A stretch of 64,000 bases of DNA from Streptomyces sp. NBC_00094 (lineage in GTDB: Bacteria; Actinomycetota; Actinomycetes; Streptomycetales; Streptomycetaceae). Shown piece by piece: positions 43,683 to 51,635 of this stretch (position 1 is its first letter; every line of letters begins with the position of its first letter). A program made the translations under genes and the position numbers. The stretch spans positions 4,469,501 to 4,533,500 of the forward strand of contig NZ_JAPEMB010000001.1 of assembly GCF_026343125.1 (NCBI RefSeq). Reading direction: 5' to 3'. Under the pieces are notes generated by a model that was given only the letters and a program-made list of their open reading frames with translations, did not search any database and had not been told where the DNA came from.

Positions 43683-45119
43683 ATGTCAACCGTCAATCCC
43701 CGGCGCTGGTGGGCACTTGTCGTGCTCGCCGCCGCACAGTTCATGGTCATCATGGACACCTCGATCATCGGGGTCGCACTCCCCGAGATGCAGAAGGACC
43801 TGGGCTTCACGCAGGGTGAGCTCCAGTGGGTCTTCAACGCCTACGTCATCGTCTTCGGCGGCCTGCTGCTCCTCGGCGGACGCCTCTCCGACCTCATCGG
43901 GGCCCGCAGGATCTTCGTCGCCGGCTGGGCGATCATGATCGTCGGCTCGATCCTCGCCGCCGCCGCGCAGACCGCCTGGGTCGAGATCGCCGGCCGCGCC
44001 GTCCAGGGCGTCGGCGGCGCGCTCATCGCGCCCGCCGCCATGACCCTGCTGATGATGCTCTTCATGCACGACCCGAAGGAGCTCGGGAAGGCCATGGCGC
44101 TCTACGGCGCCGCGGCCCCCGCCGGCGGCACCGCGGGCGTCTTCCTCGGCGGCGTCTTCACCGAGTGGGCCGCCTGGCAGTGGGTCTTCATCATCTACAT
44201 CCCGATCGGCCTGGCGACCCTCGCCGCCACCAAGCTCCTCCCGAACGTCGAGTCCCGCCGCGGCTCCGTCGACGTCCTCGGCGCCGTCGCCGTCACCGCC
44301 GGTCTCGCGCTCGCCGTCTTCGCCGTGGTCCGGGCCCCCGAGGTCGGCTGGGGCGCCACCGCCACCATCCTCGAACTGGTCGGCGCCGCAGCCCTGCTGA
44401 TCCTCTTCTTCGTGATCCAGAAGAGCATCCGCGAGCCGCTCATGCCGCTCAGCGTCTGGCGGGTCCCGCGCCTCGGCTCCGCCAACCTCGCGATGACGCT
44501 GCTCGGCGCCGCCTGGATCCCGATGTGGTACTTCCTCAACCTCTACCTCCAGCAGGTCCTGGGCTACGGCGCCTTCGCCTCCGGTGCCGCGCTGCTCCCG
44601 ATGACCGTCCTCCTCATGATCTTCATGACGGCCATCACCGCCCGGCTCATGATGAAGTTCGGGGCCAAGCCGCTCATCGGCATCGGTCTCCTCGTCCTCG
44701 CGGCCGGTCTGGTCTGGCTCGCGGCCGTCCCGCCGACCGGCACCTTCGTCGTCGACGTCCTGCCGGCCTCGCTCGTCGCCGCGCTCGGCATGTCCCTCGC
44801 CTACATCCCGGCGATGATCGCCGCCATGTCCGGCGCCCCGCAGGAGCAGGCCGGTCTCGCCTCCGGCATCGTCAACACCACCTACAACGTCGGCTCCGCG
44901 CTCGGTCTCGCCGCGCTGACCGCCGTCGCCATGTCCCAGGGGGCCGACCAGCTCGGCAACCTGCCCGCCCTCACCGACGGGTTCTCGGCCGCCTTCATCG
45001 GCGCCGCGATCATCGCCGCCGTCGGCGGTGTGATCACCCTCCTCGTCATGAAGAGCGACAAGGCCGTCGCCGCCGAGGCCGCCGCGCCCGCCCCGCAGGG
45101 CGAGAAGGTCTCCGCCTGA
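43683..45119 (+). CDS. MFS drug-exporter-like permease (DHA2, 14 helices)
   Basis: The 478-residue membrane protein has about 14 hydrophobic helices and DHA2 motifs: VIMDTSIIGVALPEMQKDL near 23, GGRLSDLIGARRIFVAGW (motif A, near 64) and APAGGTAGVFLGGVFTEWA (motif C, near 143). It should export small hydrophobic compounds by proton antiport. The promoter holds two CsoR-like sites, unusual for this class. A hairpin at 45134-45173 ends the transcript. Confidence 0.92.
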   Translation: MSTVNPRRWWALVVLAAAQFMVIMDTSIIGVALPEMQKDLGFTQGELQWVFNAYVIVFGGLLLLGGRLSDLIGARRIFVAGWAIMIVGSILAAAAQTAWVEIAGRAVQGVGGALIAPAAMTLLMMLFMHDPKELGKAMALYGAAAPAGGTAGVFLGGVFTEWAAWQWVFIIYIPIGLATLAATKLLPNVESRRGSVDVLGAVAVTAGLALAVFAVVRAPEVGWGATATILELVGAAALLILFFVIQKSIREPLMPLSVWRVPRLGSANLAMTLLGAAWIPMWYFLNLYLQQVLGYGAFASGAALLPMTVLLMIFMTAITARLMMKFGAKPLIGIGLLVLAAGLVWLAAVPPTGTFVVDVLPASLVAALGMSLAYIPAMIAAMSGAPQEQAGLASGIVNTTYNVGSALGLAALTAVAMSQGADQLGNLPALTDGFSAAFIGAAIIAAVGGVITLLVMKSDKAVAAEAAAPAPQGEKVSA

Positions 45120-45133
45120 CCCGCAGGACCCCA

Positions 45134-45173
45134 GGGGCCGCCCGATGTCCGTCACCGGACGTCGGGCGGCCCC
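45134..45173 (+). terminator. Hairpin terminator after the MFS gene
   Basis: GGGGCCGCCCGA near 45134 pairs with TCGGGCGGCCCC ending at 45173, with an inner GTCCG/CGGAC extension, 14 bp after the MFS stop. Confidence 0.85.
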
Positions 45174-45207
45174 TTTCCCGTACCCCGAGATTCCGGAGGA
45201 GCCCGCA

Positions 45208-46401
45208 ATGGAACTGAACACCCGCGCCGTACACGTCGTCAACGAGCCGTTTCTTACCGGTAGTTGGCCGCTCTCCGTGCCCCTCGTGCAGTCCTCCGCC
45301 TTCGCCTTCGACTCCGCCGCCGAGCTCGCCGACGCGATGGCCGACCCCGACGGGCGGTACGTCTACAGCCGCCGCGGCAACCCGACCGTACGGGCCCTGG
45401 AGCAGACCCTCGCCGGCCTGGAGGGCGGCGCCGGGGCCCTCGCCTTCGCCTCCGGGATGGGGGCCCTCAGTGGCGTCCTGCTGGCGCTCCTGCGGCCCGG
45501 CGACCGCGTCGTGGCCCAGCGCTGTCTGTACGGGGGCACCCACGCCGTCCTCTCCGACCTGGCCGAGCGGTACGGGATCGAGGTCGTCCGGATCTCCGGC
45601 GACGACCCGGCCGAGCTGGAGGCGGCCGCCGTGCACCCCGCCACCCGGCTCCTCGTCCTGGAGACCATCGCCAACCCCACCGGGCAGGTCCCCGACCTGC
45701 CCGGGCTGCTCGCCGCCGCCCGCGCGGCGGGCGTGACGAGCCTCGTCGACAACTCGCTCGCCTCGCCCGTGCTGTGCCGCCCGCTGGAGCTGGGCGCCGA
45801 CATCGTCGTCCACTCCACCACCAAGTACCTCTCGGGGCATTCGGACGTCCTCGGCGGCGCCGCCGTCTTCGCGGACGACGGGCTACGGCGCCGCGTCTGG
45901 CCCCGGACCGTCGAACTCGGCGCCTGCGCCGACCCGTTCGCCGCCTGGCTGACCCTGCGCGGGATACCCACCCTGCCGCTGCGGATGCGCGAGCACTGCG
46001 CCAACGCGGCCGTGCTCGCCGAGCGGCTCGCAGCCCGGGGAGAGTCCCGGGGCGAGTCCCGCGGTGACGTCACGGCCGTCCACTACCCCCTGCGCGCCGG
46101 CCACCCCTCGTACGAGCGGGCCCGGAAGGTGCTCTCGGGCGGCGGCGGGCTGCTCTCCTTCGAGCTCGCCGGCGGCCGGGAGGCCGGCCGGGCCTTCATC
46201 GAGCGCGTACGGGTGGCGAAGCTCGCGCTCTCGCTGGGCGGCGTGGAGACCCTCGTGACGCACCCCGCCTCCACCTCCCACCGGGAGCTGGACGAGGCGG
46301 CGCTCGGCGCGGCCGGGATAGCACCCGGTCTGGTGCGGATGTCCGTCGGCATCGAGGACGTCGAGGACCTGTGGTCCGACGTCGAACAGGCCCTCGCCTG
46401 A
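45208..46401 (+). CDS. Trans-sulfuration PLP enzyme (methionine gamma-lyase/CGS type)
   Basis: The 397-residue Cys/Met-metabolism enzyme has the PLP Lys in VHSTTKYLSGHSDVLGGAAV near 212 and the substrate-side Tyr/Arg in YVYSRRGNPTVRALEQTLAG near 51-70. LETIANPTG and VDNSLASPVL are also family motifs. The subfamily (cystathionine gamma-synthase, gamma-lyase or methionine gamma-lyase) cannot be fixed from sequence. It starts at ATG 45208 after GGAGGAG and lies just upstream of the methylation operon, so a sulfur amino-acid role there is plausible. Confidence 0.87.
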   Translation: MELNTRAVHVVNEPFLTGSWPLSVPLVQSSAFAFDSAAELADAMADPDGRYVYSRRGNPTVRALEQTLAGLEGGAGALAFASGMGALSGVLLALLRPGDRVVAQRCLYGGTHAVLSDLAERYGIEVVRISGDDPAELEAAAVHPATRLLVLETIANPTGQVPDLPGLLAAARAAGVTSLVDNSLASPVLCRPLELGADIVVHSTTKYLSGHSDVLGGAAVFADDGLRRRVWPRTVELGACADPFAAWLTLRGIPTLPLRMREHCANAAVLAERLAARGESRGESRGDVTAVHYPLRAGHPSYERARKVLSGGGGLLSFELAGGREAGRAFIERVRVAKLALSLGGVETLVTHPASTSHRELDEAALGAAGIAPGLVRMSVGIEDVEDLWSDVEQALA

Positions 46402-46424
46402 AGGGATTCCGAGCTTCTTTTGGG

Positions 46425-46454
46425 TTGACAAAATAAATGGTCGATTCGTAGATT
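46425..46454 (+). promoter_or_regulatory. Consensus-like promoter of the biosynthetic operon
   Basis: TTGACA at 46425-46430 and TAGATT at 46449-46454 are separated by 18 bp. The region is strikingly AT-rich for this genome. It lies 47 bp before the first operon gene and fits the main vegetative sigma factor (HrdB). Confidence 0.7.
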
Positions 46455-46500
46455 GGATGTCGCCAGGGAAAGACCACTCCTAGGTCAAGGGGGGCGCACG

Positions 46501-47040
46501 ATGCGCTACTTCGAGGACTTCCGGCCCGGCGACGTCCACGAGCTGGGCACCGTCACCGTCACGGCGGAGGAGGTGCTGGAGTTCGGCAGGCGCTTCGATC
46601 CGCAGCCCTTCCACACGGACCCCGAGCTCGCGGAGCGTTCGCAGTTCGGCGGCCTGATCGCGAGCGGGTTCCACACGCAGTCGATGTTCATGCGGCGGTA
46701 CGTGGACGGTCTGCTCGCCTACAGCGCCTGTATGGGCTCGCCCGGCATCGACGAGGTCCGCTACCTGCGGCCCGTCCGCCCGGGCGACGTCCTCACCGCG
46801 CGCGTCGAGATCCTCGGCTCCACCCCGTCGCCGTTCAACCGCGCCACCGGCACCGTCAAACCGCGGTGCAGCCTGGTGGCCGCCGACGGGACGGCCGTGT
46901 TCAGCATGATCCTGCACAGCATCTTCCGCCGGCGTCCCGCCGACTCCGAGGCCGACCATCTGTCGTCGATGCCCGCGGCCGAGGACCCCGTCGCCTGCGG
47001 TCGACCGGCCAAGAGCTGTGTCCCGGCCATGAGCGCCTGA
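46501..47040 (+). CDS. MaoC-like hotdog dehydratase/hydratase
   Basis: The 179-residue protein is a single hotdog fold of the MaoC type, with the catalytic Asp/His pair in FDPQPFHTDPELAERSQFGG near 31-50 and GLIASGFHTQSMFMRRY after it. Such enzymes hydrate or dehydrate acyl-CoA or acyl-carrier-protein substrates. It is the first gene of the operon, behind AAGGGGGG. With a free carrier protein encoded downstream, it may act on a carrier-bound intermediate. The last 35 residues are a non-conserved tail. Confidence 0.83.
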   Translation: MRYFEDFRPGDVHELGTVTVTAEEVLEFGRRFDPQPFHTDPELAERSQFGGLIASGFHTQSMFMRRYVDGLLAYSACMGSPGIDEVRYLRPVRPGDVLTARVEILGSTPSPFNRATGTVKPRCSLVAADGTAVFSMILHSIFRRRPADSEADHLSSMPAAEDPVACGRPAKSCVPAMSA

Positions 47041-47115
47041 CGAGCCGTCCCTCGTCGGGCCCCTGAGCACGGCCGTCCGTACACCGTTCATCAACCGAGT
47101 GAAGGGGGACCTCCT

Positions 47116-47958
47116 GTGGAGGCCGTATCCCGCACCGCCCAGTGGACCGCCGCCGCGCGCGCCCTGGAGACCGAGCGCGAGGACCGGCTGTTCGCCGATC
47201 CCTACGCGCGCACCGTCGCCGACGAGATCGGCTTCGAACTGCTCAAGCGCTACGACGGGGGCGGCATCGTGCCGTTCCTCGCCATCCGCACCACCTACCT
47301 CGACCGCGCGATCGTCAAGGCCGTGGAGGAGCGGGGCATCCGCCAGGTCGTCTTCCTCGCCGCCGGCATGGACACCCGCTTCTTCCGGCTGCCCTGGCCC
47401 GACGGCGTCACCGTCTACGAACTCGACCGCCCGGCCCTCCTGGAGGCCAAGGCCGGGATGCTCAAGGACGAGCCGCAGCCCGCAGGCCGCACCCGGATCA
47501 CCGTCCCCGTCGACCTGACCCAGGACTGGACCGGCCCCCTGAAGGAGGCGGGCTGGAAGAGCGAGGAGCCCGTCCTGTGGGTCGTCGAGGGCCTGCTGTT
47601 CTTCCTGCCCGAGCAGGCCGTGCGCACCCTCGTGTCGACGCTCTCCGCGCACGCCGCCCCCGGCTCCGTGCTGCTCGGTGACGTCATCTCCCGGTCCGCC
47701 CTGGCGAACCCGCTGGCCCGCGGCTTCATGAAGGCCCTGGAGGAGGACGGCAACCCGTGGCTCTTCGGCACCGAGGAGCCCGAGGCGCTGCTCGCCGACT
47801 GCGGCTGGGCCGTACGGGAGGTCAGGCAGCCCGGTGAGGAGGGCGCCGACTTCGAGCGCTGGCCCTACCAGGTCGCACCCCGCGCCCTCCCGCGCGTGCC
47901 GAGGTCGTTCCTCTTCACGTGCGATCTCCCCACCCACAGCGAGGAGCAGGCGGCATGA
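47116..47958 (+). CDS. SAM methyltransferase, LCM/TIGR00027 family
   Basis: The 280-residue protein starts at GTG 47116 after GAAGGGGG. It has the leucine-carboxyl-methyltransferase-like layout: SRTAQWTAAARALETERED, then RQVVFLAAGMDTRFFRLPWP (SAM motif I, near 76) and VYELDRPALLEAK. LWVVEGLLFFLPEQAVRTLV near 155 is motif IV. Members methylate carboxylates or hydroxyls in secondary metabolism. Its stop overlaps the next start (ATGA at 47955-47958). Confidence 0.88.
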   Translation: MEAVSRTAQWTAAARALETEREDRLFADPYARTVADEIGFELLKRYDGGGIVPFLAIRTTYLDRAIVKAVEERGIRQVVFLAAGMDTRFFRLPWPDGVTVYELDRPALLEAKAGMLKDEPQPAGRTRITVPVDLTQDWTGPLKEAGWKSEEPVLWVVEGLLFFLPEQAVRTLVSTLSAHAAPGSVLLGDVISRSALANPLARGFMKALEEDGNPWLFGTEEPEALLADCGWAVREVRQPGEEGADFERWPYQVAPRALPRVPRSFLFTCDLPTHSEEQAA

Positions 47959-48998
47959 GCGCCCACGACTTCCACCAGCGGGTCATCACGGACGCCGGCG
48001 CGGCCGTCCGCGGCCTGACCGTCGCGCTCGGCGAGCGCCTGGGCCTGTACAAGGCGCTGGCCGCCGAAGGTCCCCTGACCGCCGAGCAGCTCGCCGACAG
48101 GACCGGCACCGATCCGCGGTACATCGAGGAGTGGCTGCACGCCCAGCTCTCCGCCGGGTACGTCGAGCGGCACCCCAGCTCCCTCACGTACACGCTCCCC
48201 GCCGACCACGTCGAGGTCCTCGCCGACCCGAAGGCCGTCACGTACGCCGCCGGGTTCTTCACCGCCCTCAAGGCGCTGTACGCCACCGAGGACCTGCTCG
48301 TCGAGGCGTACCGCACCGGTGACGGCGTCGGCTGGGCCGAGCACGACGCGGCCCTCGACACCGGCATGGGCTCCTTCTTCCAGCCCACGTACGAGCACAA
48401 GCTCGTCCCGGACTGGCTGCCCGCGCTGCACCAGGTCACCGACAAGCTCGCCGCCGGCGGCACCGTCGCGGACGTCGGCTGCGGCGTCGGCCACACGACG
48501 CTGCTCATCGCCGAGGCGTTCCCGCAGGCCACCGTCCACGGCTTCGACTACTCCGAAGAGGCCATCGCGATCGCCCGCGAGCTCGCCGAGGAGGCCGGTC
48601 TGTCCGACCGGGTCGTCTTCGAGGTCGCCTCGGCCGACGACTACCCGGGCTCCGGCTACGACCTGGTCTGCTTCTTCAACGCCCTGCACGACATGGGCGA
48701 CCCGGTCGCCGCCGCCCAGCACGTCCACAAGTCCCTGGACACGGACGGCACCTGGATGCTCGTCGAGTCGAACGTGTCCCCGCAGGACATCGACACGCAG
48801 ACCCCCGCCGCCCGCATGTTCATGGCCCTGTCGGCCGTGATGTGCCTGCCGGTCGCGGTCGCGCAGCGCGGCCCGCACGCCCTCGGCAACCACTCCGGCG
48901 AGAAGGCCTTCCGGGCCATCGCGGAGGAGGCCGGCTTCACCCGCTGGCGCCGAGCCACGGAGACCGCGGTCAACGCGGTCTACGAAGTCCGGCCGTAA
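47955..48998 (+). CDS. SAM methyltransferase with N-terminal winged helix
   Basis: The 347-residue protein has a winged-helix dimerisation region (LYKALAAEGPLTAEQLADRT, near 32-51) and a class I SAM domain: VADVGCGVGHTTLLIAEAFP near 174 and FDYSEEAIAIARELAEE. This architecture is common among O- and N-methyltransferases of natural-product pathways and in the mycobacterial Rv2258c-like group. It is translationally coupled to the preceding methyltransferase, so at least two methyl transfers are expected in the pathway. Confidence 0.88.
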   Translation: MSAHDFHQRVITDAGAAVRGLTVALGERLGLYKALAAEGPLTAEQLADRTGTDPRYIEEWLHAQLSAGYVERHPSSLTYTLPADHVEVLADPKAVTYAAGFFTALKALYATEDLLVEAYRTGDGVGWAEHDAALDTGMGSFFQPTYEHKLVPDWLPALHQVTDKLAAGGTVADVGCGVGHTTLLIAEAFPQATVHGFDYSEEAIAIARELAEEAGLSDRVVFEVASADDYPGSGYDLVCFFNALHDMGDPVAAAQHVHKSLDTDGTWMLVESNVSPQDIDTQTPAARMFMALSAVMCLPVAVAQRGPHALGNHSGEKAFRAIAEEAGFTRWRRATETAVNAVYEVRP

Positions 48999-49022
48999 CC
49001 CCCATCTTCAAGGAGTCTCACC

Positions 49023-49916
49023 ATGGGCGTGTCCGCCCCCCTGCCGGTCACCGACCGGTTCATGGAAGTCCTGGAGCGGCTCTCCGAGCGCTCCGTGGAG
49101 GACTACTACAACCCGTACCAGACCTTCCAGTGGCCCGAGACGCTGGAGGAGAACCGTTTCTGGATGACACCGGAGCTGCTCACCGTCTACGGCACCGAGC
49201 ACTACGACACCCTCGGTGAGGAAACGCTTCAGCGCCTGTCGAAGTGGGAGTCCATCAACTTCTACAGCCTCAACGTGCACGGCATCCGCGAACTCCTCAT
49301 CGAGGTCGTCGGCCGCATCCACATGCCGGGCTTCGAGGTCCCCTCGGACTTCTTCCACCACTTCATCGGTGAGGAGAACGAACACATGTGGTTCTTCTCC
49401 GAGTTCTGCCGCCGTTACGGCCACAAGATCTACGGCTCCACCGCGATGCGCGCCGACGCGGCCTGGGAGCCCGAGGTCGAGAACTTCCTCGTCTTCACCC
49501 GCATCCTCTTCTTCGAGGAGCTCGTCGACCACTACAACTCCCGGATGGCGAAGGACGACTCCCTCTGCCACACCATCCGCGAGGTCAACCGCATCCACCA
49601 CCAGGACGAGTCCCGGCACATCGCCTTCGGTCGTGAACTGGTCTCGCTCCTCTACTCCCGGATGTGCCAGTCCGTCAGCGCCGATCGGGTCCGGGAGGTG
49701 GAGGCGTACCTCAAGCGGTACGTCGTCTACAGCACCAACTCCCTCTACAACCCGCACGTCTACCGCGACGCCGGCATCCCGGACCCGCTGGCCCTGCGCA
49801 ACGCGCTGGTGGCCGACGAGCGCCGCCGCCCGCACGAGCGCAAGGCCGTCCGCAAGCCGCTCAACTTCTTCCTGAAGACCGGGATCTTCTCCGACGACAC
49901 CCTGCCCGTCGTCTGA
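49023..49916 (+). CDS. AurF-like diiron oxygenase
   Basis: The 297-residue helical protein carries a full set of likely diiron ligands: Glu near 76 (SKWESINFYSL), IGEENEHMWFFSEF (Glu118, His121), LFFEELVDHYN (Glu165 or 166) and IHHQDESRHIAFGREL (His193, Glu196, His199). This order matches AurF and CmlI, which oxygenate amines to hydroxylamine and nitro groups. The next genes encode an amino acid:[carrier protein] ligase-like enzyme and a carrier, so the substrate may be a carrier-bound amine. C-H hydroxylation remains possible. Confidence 0.85.
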   Translation: MGVSAPLPVTDRFMEVLERLSERSVEDYYNPYQTFQWPETLEENRFWMTPELLTVYGTEHYDTLGEETLQRLSKWESINFYSLNVHGIRELLIEVVGRIHMPGFEVPSDFFHHFIGEENEHMWFFSEFCRRYGHKIYGSTAMRADAAWEPEVENFLVFTRILFFEELVDHYNSRMAKDDSLCHTIREVNRIHHQDESRHIAFGRELVSLLYSRMCQSVSADRVREVEAYLKRYVVYSTNSLYNPHVYRDAGIPDPLALRNALVADERRRPHERKAVRKPLNFFLKTGIFSDDTLPVV

Positions 49917-49947
49917 GCGACGCCCTCACCCGAGAGGTGAAGAGATC

Positions 49948-50901
49948 ATGACCGTGACGACCCCCGCACACGCCGGGGCCCCCGGGAAAGCCGGGGAAAC
50001 CCAGGGTGATCCGCAGCGCGAGGCGCAGCGCGACCGCCCGGGCACCACCCGGGGCCTGCCCTCCCTCGGCCCGGACGGGACCCGCCTCCTGCGGCTCCTC
50101 GACGACACCTTCGAAGCCTGGGGAGTGGCCGCGGGCGCCCGCCCGATGACCATGCCCCCGCTCCTCCCGGCCGCCGACCTGGCCAGGCTCGACTACTACG
50201 ACAACTTCCCCCACCAGGCCGTCGTCGCCGCCCCGCTCGACCTGGAGCGCCGCACGACCACGCCCTTCTCCGCCGACACCGGCTGCTTCCCGAGCGAGGC
50301 CCTCGAACCGGCCGCGCTCGGACTGCCCTCGGCGTCCTGCTACGCCGTCTACCTCGACCACCAGGGCACCTCGGTCGCCGACGACACCCTCGTCACGATC
50401 TGCTCCTGGTGCTTCCGCAAGGAGACCCACTACGAGGGGATGCGGCGCCAACTCGGCTTCCGCATGCGGGAGATCGTCGCCATCGGCGCGCGCGAGCACG
50501 CCGAGACGCACCTCGCCTCCTTCACCGCCCGGATCCAGGCCTTCGCGACGGCGCTCGACCTGCCGCTGCGCCGGGAGGCAGCCTGCGACCCCTTCTTCGA
50601 CAAGGGCGGTTCGAAGGCGGTCCTGCAGCGGCTCACGCCGGTGAAGTACGAGTTCCTGTACGAGGACCTGGCGATCGCCTCCGTCAACACCCACCGGAAC
50701 TTCTTCGGTGACCGGTGCGACATCACCCTGGAGTCGACCGGCGGGCCGGCCTTCACCAGCTGTGTCGCCTTCGGCCTGGAGCGATGGCTGTCCGCACTGA
50801 CCCGGCGCCACGGCAGCTGGGAGTCCGCCACCCAGGCGGTGCTCGACGCGAACGCCCGCCTGCGGGCCGATGCGAGTGGCACGGCCGGGCCGGTGATCTG
50901 A
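49948..50901 (+). CDS. Class II synthetase homologue, amino acid:[carrier protein] ligase-like
   Basis: The 317-residue protein resembles the catalytic core of atypical seryl-tRNA synthetases without a tRNA-binding arm. Motif 2 is visible in WCFRKETHYEGMRRQLGFRM near 154-173, and motif 3 in CVAFGLERWLSAL. Candidate zinc ligands match the family order: Cys in DTGCFPSEA (113), Glu159 in FRKE, and Cys in FTSCVAFG. Such proteins in Bradyrhizobium and Agrobacterium load Gly or Ala on a carrier protein through an aminoacyl-AMP. A carrier gene lies 470 bp downstream. The amino acid is not known. Confidence 0.82.
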   Translation: MTVTTPAHAGAPGKAGETQGDPQREAQRDRPGTTRGLPSLGPDGTRLLRLLDDTFEAWGVAAGARPMTMPPLLPAADLARLDYYDNFPHQAVVAAPLDLERRTTTPFSADTGCFPSEALEPAALGLPSASCYAVYLDHQGTSVADDTLVTICSWCFRKETHYEGMRRQLGFRMREIVAIGAREHAETHLASFTARIQAFATALDLPLRREAACDPFFDKGGSKAVLQRLTPVKYEFLYEDLAIASVNTHRNFFGDRCDITLESTGGPAFTSCVAFGLERWLSALTRRHGSWESATQAVLDANARLRADASGTAGPVI

Positions 50902-50902
50902 C

Positions 50903-51349
50903 GTGCCGGCCCGTCCCGCCGCCCCGCCGGCGGGCGGCCTGGGGTGGGCGAACCTCGGCATGGACATCGTGTCCGTCAACCGTGTCCGCAGGCTCCTCGC
51001 CCAGTACGGGGAGGGGTTCTTCGAGCGGATGCTCACCCCCGGCGAGCTCGCCGACTGCCGTACGTCCTCCGGGCTCGACGTCCTGAGCCTGTGCGGGCGG
51101 ATCGCGGCCAAGGAAGCGGCTTTCAAGACCTTACGGGTCAGGGGCAGGTTCCTGCCCTGGCCGGACATCGTCGTACGGCGCTCCGAGGGCGGCTGGCCGC
51201 TCGTGGAGCTGCACCGGTCCGCCGCCGAGATGGCGGCCGAGTCCGGGATCGCCGAGATCACCGTGTCCATCAGCCACGACGTGGACTACGCGGTGGCGGT
51301 GGCCGCCCCGATCATCGCCCCCACCCCTTACGTATCCAGCAGTAGCTAG
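50903..51349 (+). CDS. AcpS-type 4'-phosphopantetheinyl transferase
   Basis: The 148-residue protein has both AcpS signatures: LGMDIVSVNRVRRLL near 18 and RIAAKEAAFKTLRVRG near 68-83, plus a C-terminal ISHDVDYAVAVA. It transfers phosphopantetheine from CoA to a serine of a carrier protein. It starts one base after the ligase stop at GTG 50903 and 22 bp before the carrier gene, so it probably activates that carrier. It is distinct from a housekeeping acpS, which would sit elsewhere. Confidence 0.88.
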   Translation: MPARPAAPPAGGLGWANLGMDIVSVNRVRRLLAQYGEGFFERMLTPGELADCRTSSGLDVLSLCGRIAAKEAAFKTLRVRGRFLPWPDIVVRRSEGGWPLVELHRSAAEMAAESGIAEITVSISHDVDYAVAVAAPIIAPTPYVSSSS

Positions 51350-51371
51350 CAGCAGCTAAAGGAGATCAACC

Positions 51372-51635
51372 ATGGCCGACGGCCTGCAGACGGTGAAGAA
51401 CTGGATCCTCGACCGTCACCCCGAGCGCGACGACATCGCCTCCGACCTCGACCTGATCGAGAACCGGCTCATCGACTCGCTGTCCTTCGTCGAGTTCGTC
51501 TTCCTCCTGGAGCAGGAGAGCGGCACCGCGATCCAGATGGAGACCCTCGAGGTCGAGTCCATCCGCACGCTCGGTGCCATCGAGCAGCACTTCTTCAACG
51601 CCCCGGCGCAGGCTCCGGTGGAGGTCCAGGCATGA
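51372..51635 (+). CDS. Free-standing acyl/aminoacyl carrier protein
   Basis: The 87-residue acidic helical protein has the phosphopantetheine site in ENRLIDSLSFVEFVFLLEQE, Ser near residue 38. It follows a good AAAGGAG ribosome site. Its stop overlaps metK (ATGA at 51632-51635). Together with the upstream ligase and transferase it forms a self-contained loading unit. It is most likely an aminoacyl rather than fatty-acyl carrier, judging from its neighbours. Confidence 0.9.
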   Translation: MADGLQTVKNWILDRHPERDDIASDLDLIENRLIDSLSFVEFVFLLEQESGTAIQMETLEVESIRTLGAIEQHFFNAPAQAPVEVQA

